Below are positions 62,817-64,000 of a DNA stretch of 64,000 nucleotides, one piece after another. This stretch comes from an uncultured Bacilli bacterium (GTDB lineage: Bacteria; Bacillota_I; Bacilli_A; RF39; UBA660). Made by a program: the position numbers and the translations under genes. The notes beneath the pieces were generated by a model that saw only the letters and a program-made list of their open reading frames with translations, had not been told where the DNA came from and ran no database searches. Each line of letters starts with the position of its first letter. Position 1 is the stretch's first letter. The stretch lies in assembly GCA_934131695.1 (NCBI GenBank), contig CAKOZV010000004.1, forward strand, positions 12,299 through 76,298, read 5' to 3'.

Positions 62817-64000
62817 TTACCTCACCTTATAACGATAGACTATTCTCTCTCTTACTTTTACAGTAGAACTAGCTTTTTGTTCTTTATCAGAATATTCACT
62901 CCATGCAGTCCATTTATAAAAGTGATACAAATTATCAGTAGTTTTATTGCTATATTTATATTTAACTTTTACTGGGGTAAAAGAAACAATTTTATAGTAT
63001 ATCTTATTTCCATCTGTATTAGTGTAATATTTATCTTTATAGTCATCACCAATTTTATATGTGTCTTTTGGTTGGTTAGCAATATTTTCAGTTAATGTAT
63101 AACTATCATCTTTATTACAATATGGTTTACTATCATTAGGAGTATAAAATCTATTACTAGTTTCATTGGGATTATAATATCCACAAAGTACTGCTTCATA
63201 TTGTTCTTCAATAATCTCTTTATTATTAATAGTTACGTCTTTATTACTCTCAAATTTTTTAATTTCTTCTATTGTACTAATTTCTTTTTCTAGCTCTTCA
63301 GCATTTGGTAAATTACTTTTATCTAATGTCCATCCTTTTAATGTTTCTTTAGAAGAAGTAGTAGTCTTCTTAGTCTTAATTGAGTACTGTTTCTTTTTCT
63401 CAATAACATACTTACTATCAGTCACATCAGTTGGTAATTTACTAACCCATTTAGACCAGCTATGTTTAGATTGATACATAGTAAAACAAATCGTAAAGAT
63501 AGAGAAAACCAAGATTACAATAATCAATAGAATAATTTTCATTTGTTTTTTAGATATTTTAATCTTCTTAGAATTCTTTTGCTTTTTATCACGCTTTTGT
63601 TCTTTAACTAATGAGGCTTTATCTTTTACATCCTTACTAACATTTTCTTGGATTAATGACTTATTATCTAATATTTCTTCTTGGTCTTTATCTTCTTTAG
63701 TTACTTCACTCTCTTCAGTTTCTATATCTTCTTGAACTAGCTCTTCTTCAGTAGTATCTTCTATCTCTTCATCCAAAGGTGCTCCACAACTTTCACAAAA
63801 TTTATTATCAGTACTATTCTTGCTACCGCAACTTTGACAATATATTATATCGGTAGATGTATCTAATACTTCTTGTTCTTCATTTCCTTTAGTTGTATCA
63901 CTTTCTTCATCCTCTTGAACTATCTCTTCTTCAGTAGTATCTTCTATCTCTTCATCCAAAGGTGCTCCACAACTTTCACAAAATTTATTATCAGTACTAT
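62817..64000 (-). CDS. Tandem zinc-ribbon membrane protein (5' end outside window)
   Basis: This frame continues off the right edge: the TTG at 63959 is internal, and upstream codons continue the same KFCESCGAPL repeat. It carries at least two zinc-ribbon units (CQSCGSKNSTDNKFCESC) joined by acidic linkers, one membrane helix (about residue 147-165 from that TTG), then an extracellular region with two modules ending in similar W-aromatic patterns: HSWSKW... and YKWTAWSEYS followed by VKVRERIVYRYK. The latter resembles Trp-rich extracellular repeats of Bacillota surface proteins. Function is unknown. Confidence 0.75.
   Translation of the reverse strand, partial: STDNKFCESCGAPLDEEIEDTTEEEIVQEDEESDTTKGNEEQEVLDTSTDIIYCQSCGSKNSTDNKFCESCGAPLDEEIEDTTEEELVQEDIETEESEVTKEDKDQEEILDNKSLIQENVSKDVKDKASLVKEQKRDKKQKNSKKIKISKKQMKIILLIIVILVFSIFTICFTMYQSKHSWSKWVSKLPTDVTDSKYVIEKKKQYSIKTKKTTTSSKETLKGWTLDKSNLPNAEELEKEISTIEEIKKFESNKDVTINNKEIIEEQYEAVLCGYYNPNETSNRFYTPNDSKPYCNKDDSYTLTENIANQPKDTYKIGDDYKDKYYTNTDGNKIYYKIVSFTPVKVKYKYSNKTTDNLYHFYKWTAWSEYSDKEQKASSTVKVRERIVYRYKVR
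63731..64000 (-). repeat. 183-bp tandem duplication in the zinc-ribbon gene
   Basis: The 87 nt at 63731-63817 recur at 63914-64000 with a single visible difference (AACTAGCTC versus AACTATCTC), period 183 bp or 61 codons. The unit encodes one zinc ribbon and its acidic linker. The repeat continues past the window. Confidence 0.85.

Noticed and set aside
61676..64000. Cellulosome component cluster
   Set aside because: One dockerin-like end alone, with no cohesin, carbohydrate-binding module or glycoside hydrolase in the window.
1..64000. CRISPR array, tRNA genes, rRNA operon, prophage
   Set aside because: I saw no regularly spaced repeats, no tRNA-like cloverleaf with conserved TTC-arm, no rRNA core sequences and no phage structural genes, though short tRNAs cannot be excluded by eye.

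Overview
The window reads as chromosome of an AT-rich, low-GC Gram-positive anaerobe of the Bacillota, most likely a gut Bacilli lineage near the Mollicutes/RF39 branch. The evidence is Bacillus-type gene order and RNAs: rodZ-like-pgsA-recA-rny, gpsB-rnpB with a type B RNase P RNA, recU-pbp1, pcrA...ligA, a T-box on ileS and a leader on rpsD. Anaerobic metabolism shows in class III ribonucleotide reductase (nrdD/nrdG) and phosphotransacetylase. Promoters are sigma-A-like with 17-nt spacers and AGGAGG-type ribosome binding sites. The taxonomic call is an inference.

Layout. 1-12 kb (minus strand): a single-ring Clp-like AAA+ ATPase, T-box-controlled ileS, and a pcrA-ligA repair block with two genes of unclear role between. 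12-14.7 kb: a surface module of a thioester/CnaB adhesin with a VPNTG anchor and its sortase, whose promoter lies inside a perfect inverted repeat. 14.8-25.6 kb: RNase J, RNase Y, recA with a LexA-type box, pgsA, rodZ-like, RNase P RNA, gpsB, recU and a class A PBP. 25.6-36 kb: dut, nrdG, nrdD, a divergent ATP-cone protein that looks like a dead class III RNR paralogue, an HtrA protease with an Abi_2/HEPN protein, a zinc phospholipase-C-like protein and a degenerate SpoIID/LytB-like protein.

36-45 kb is more accessory. It holds a dinD gene split by a TnpB-only IS605-type element, a CwlD-like amidase, an HEXXH protein, and a flavodoxin/aldo-keto reductase pair behind a promoter of MerR-activated architecture. 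The reductase is frameshifted. A large tail-anchored unknown follows. 45-52.7 kb: pta, a nuclease, a DUF3048 protein, a GNAT protein, then an ezrA operon with a pseudopilin-like protein, two membrane proteins and a LysM protein.

52.8-57.8 kb holds a decayed IS30-type element and two TPR genes, one intact with a winged-helix start and one broken. 57.8-58.7 kb is rpsD with a likely autoregulatory leader. 58.7-64 kb is a minus-strand run of five envelope genes: zinc-ribbon membrane proteins, a TcaA-like protein, a PASTA-Ig-dockerin fusion and a tandemly duplicated zinc-ribbon protein that runs off the window.

I see no tRNA, rRNA operon, CRISPR array or prophage. The most unusual items are the RNR pseudoenzyme, the sortase without its catalytic arginine, the SpoIID-like protein without its active site, the TnpB with a shifted catalytic glutamate, and the zinc-ribbon/PASTA/dockerin cluster. 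All functions are read from sequence motifs; no database search was run.
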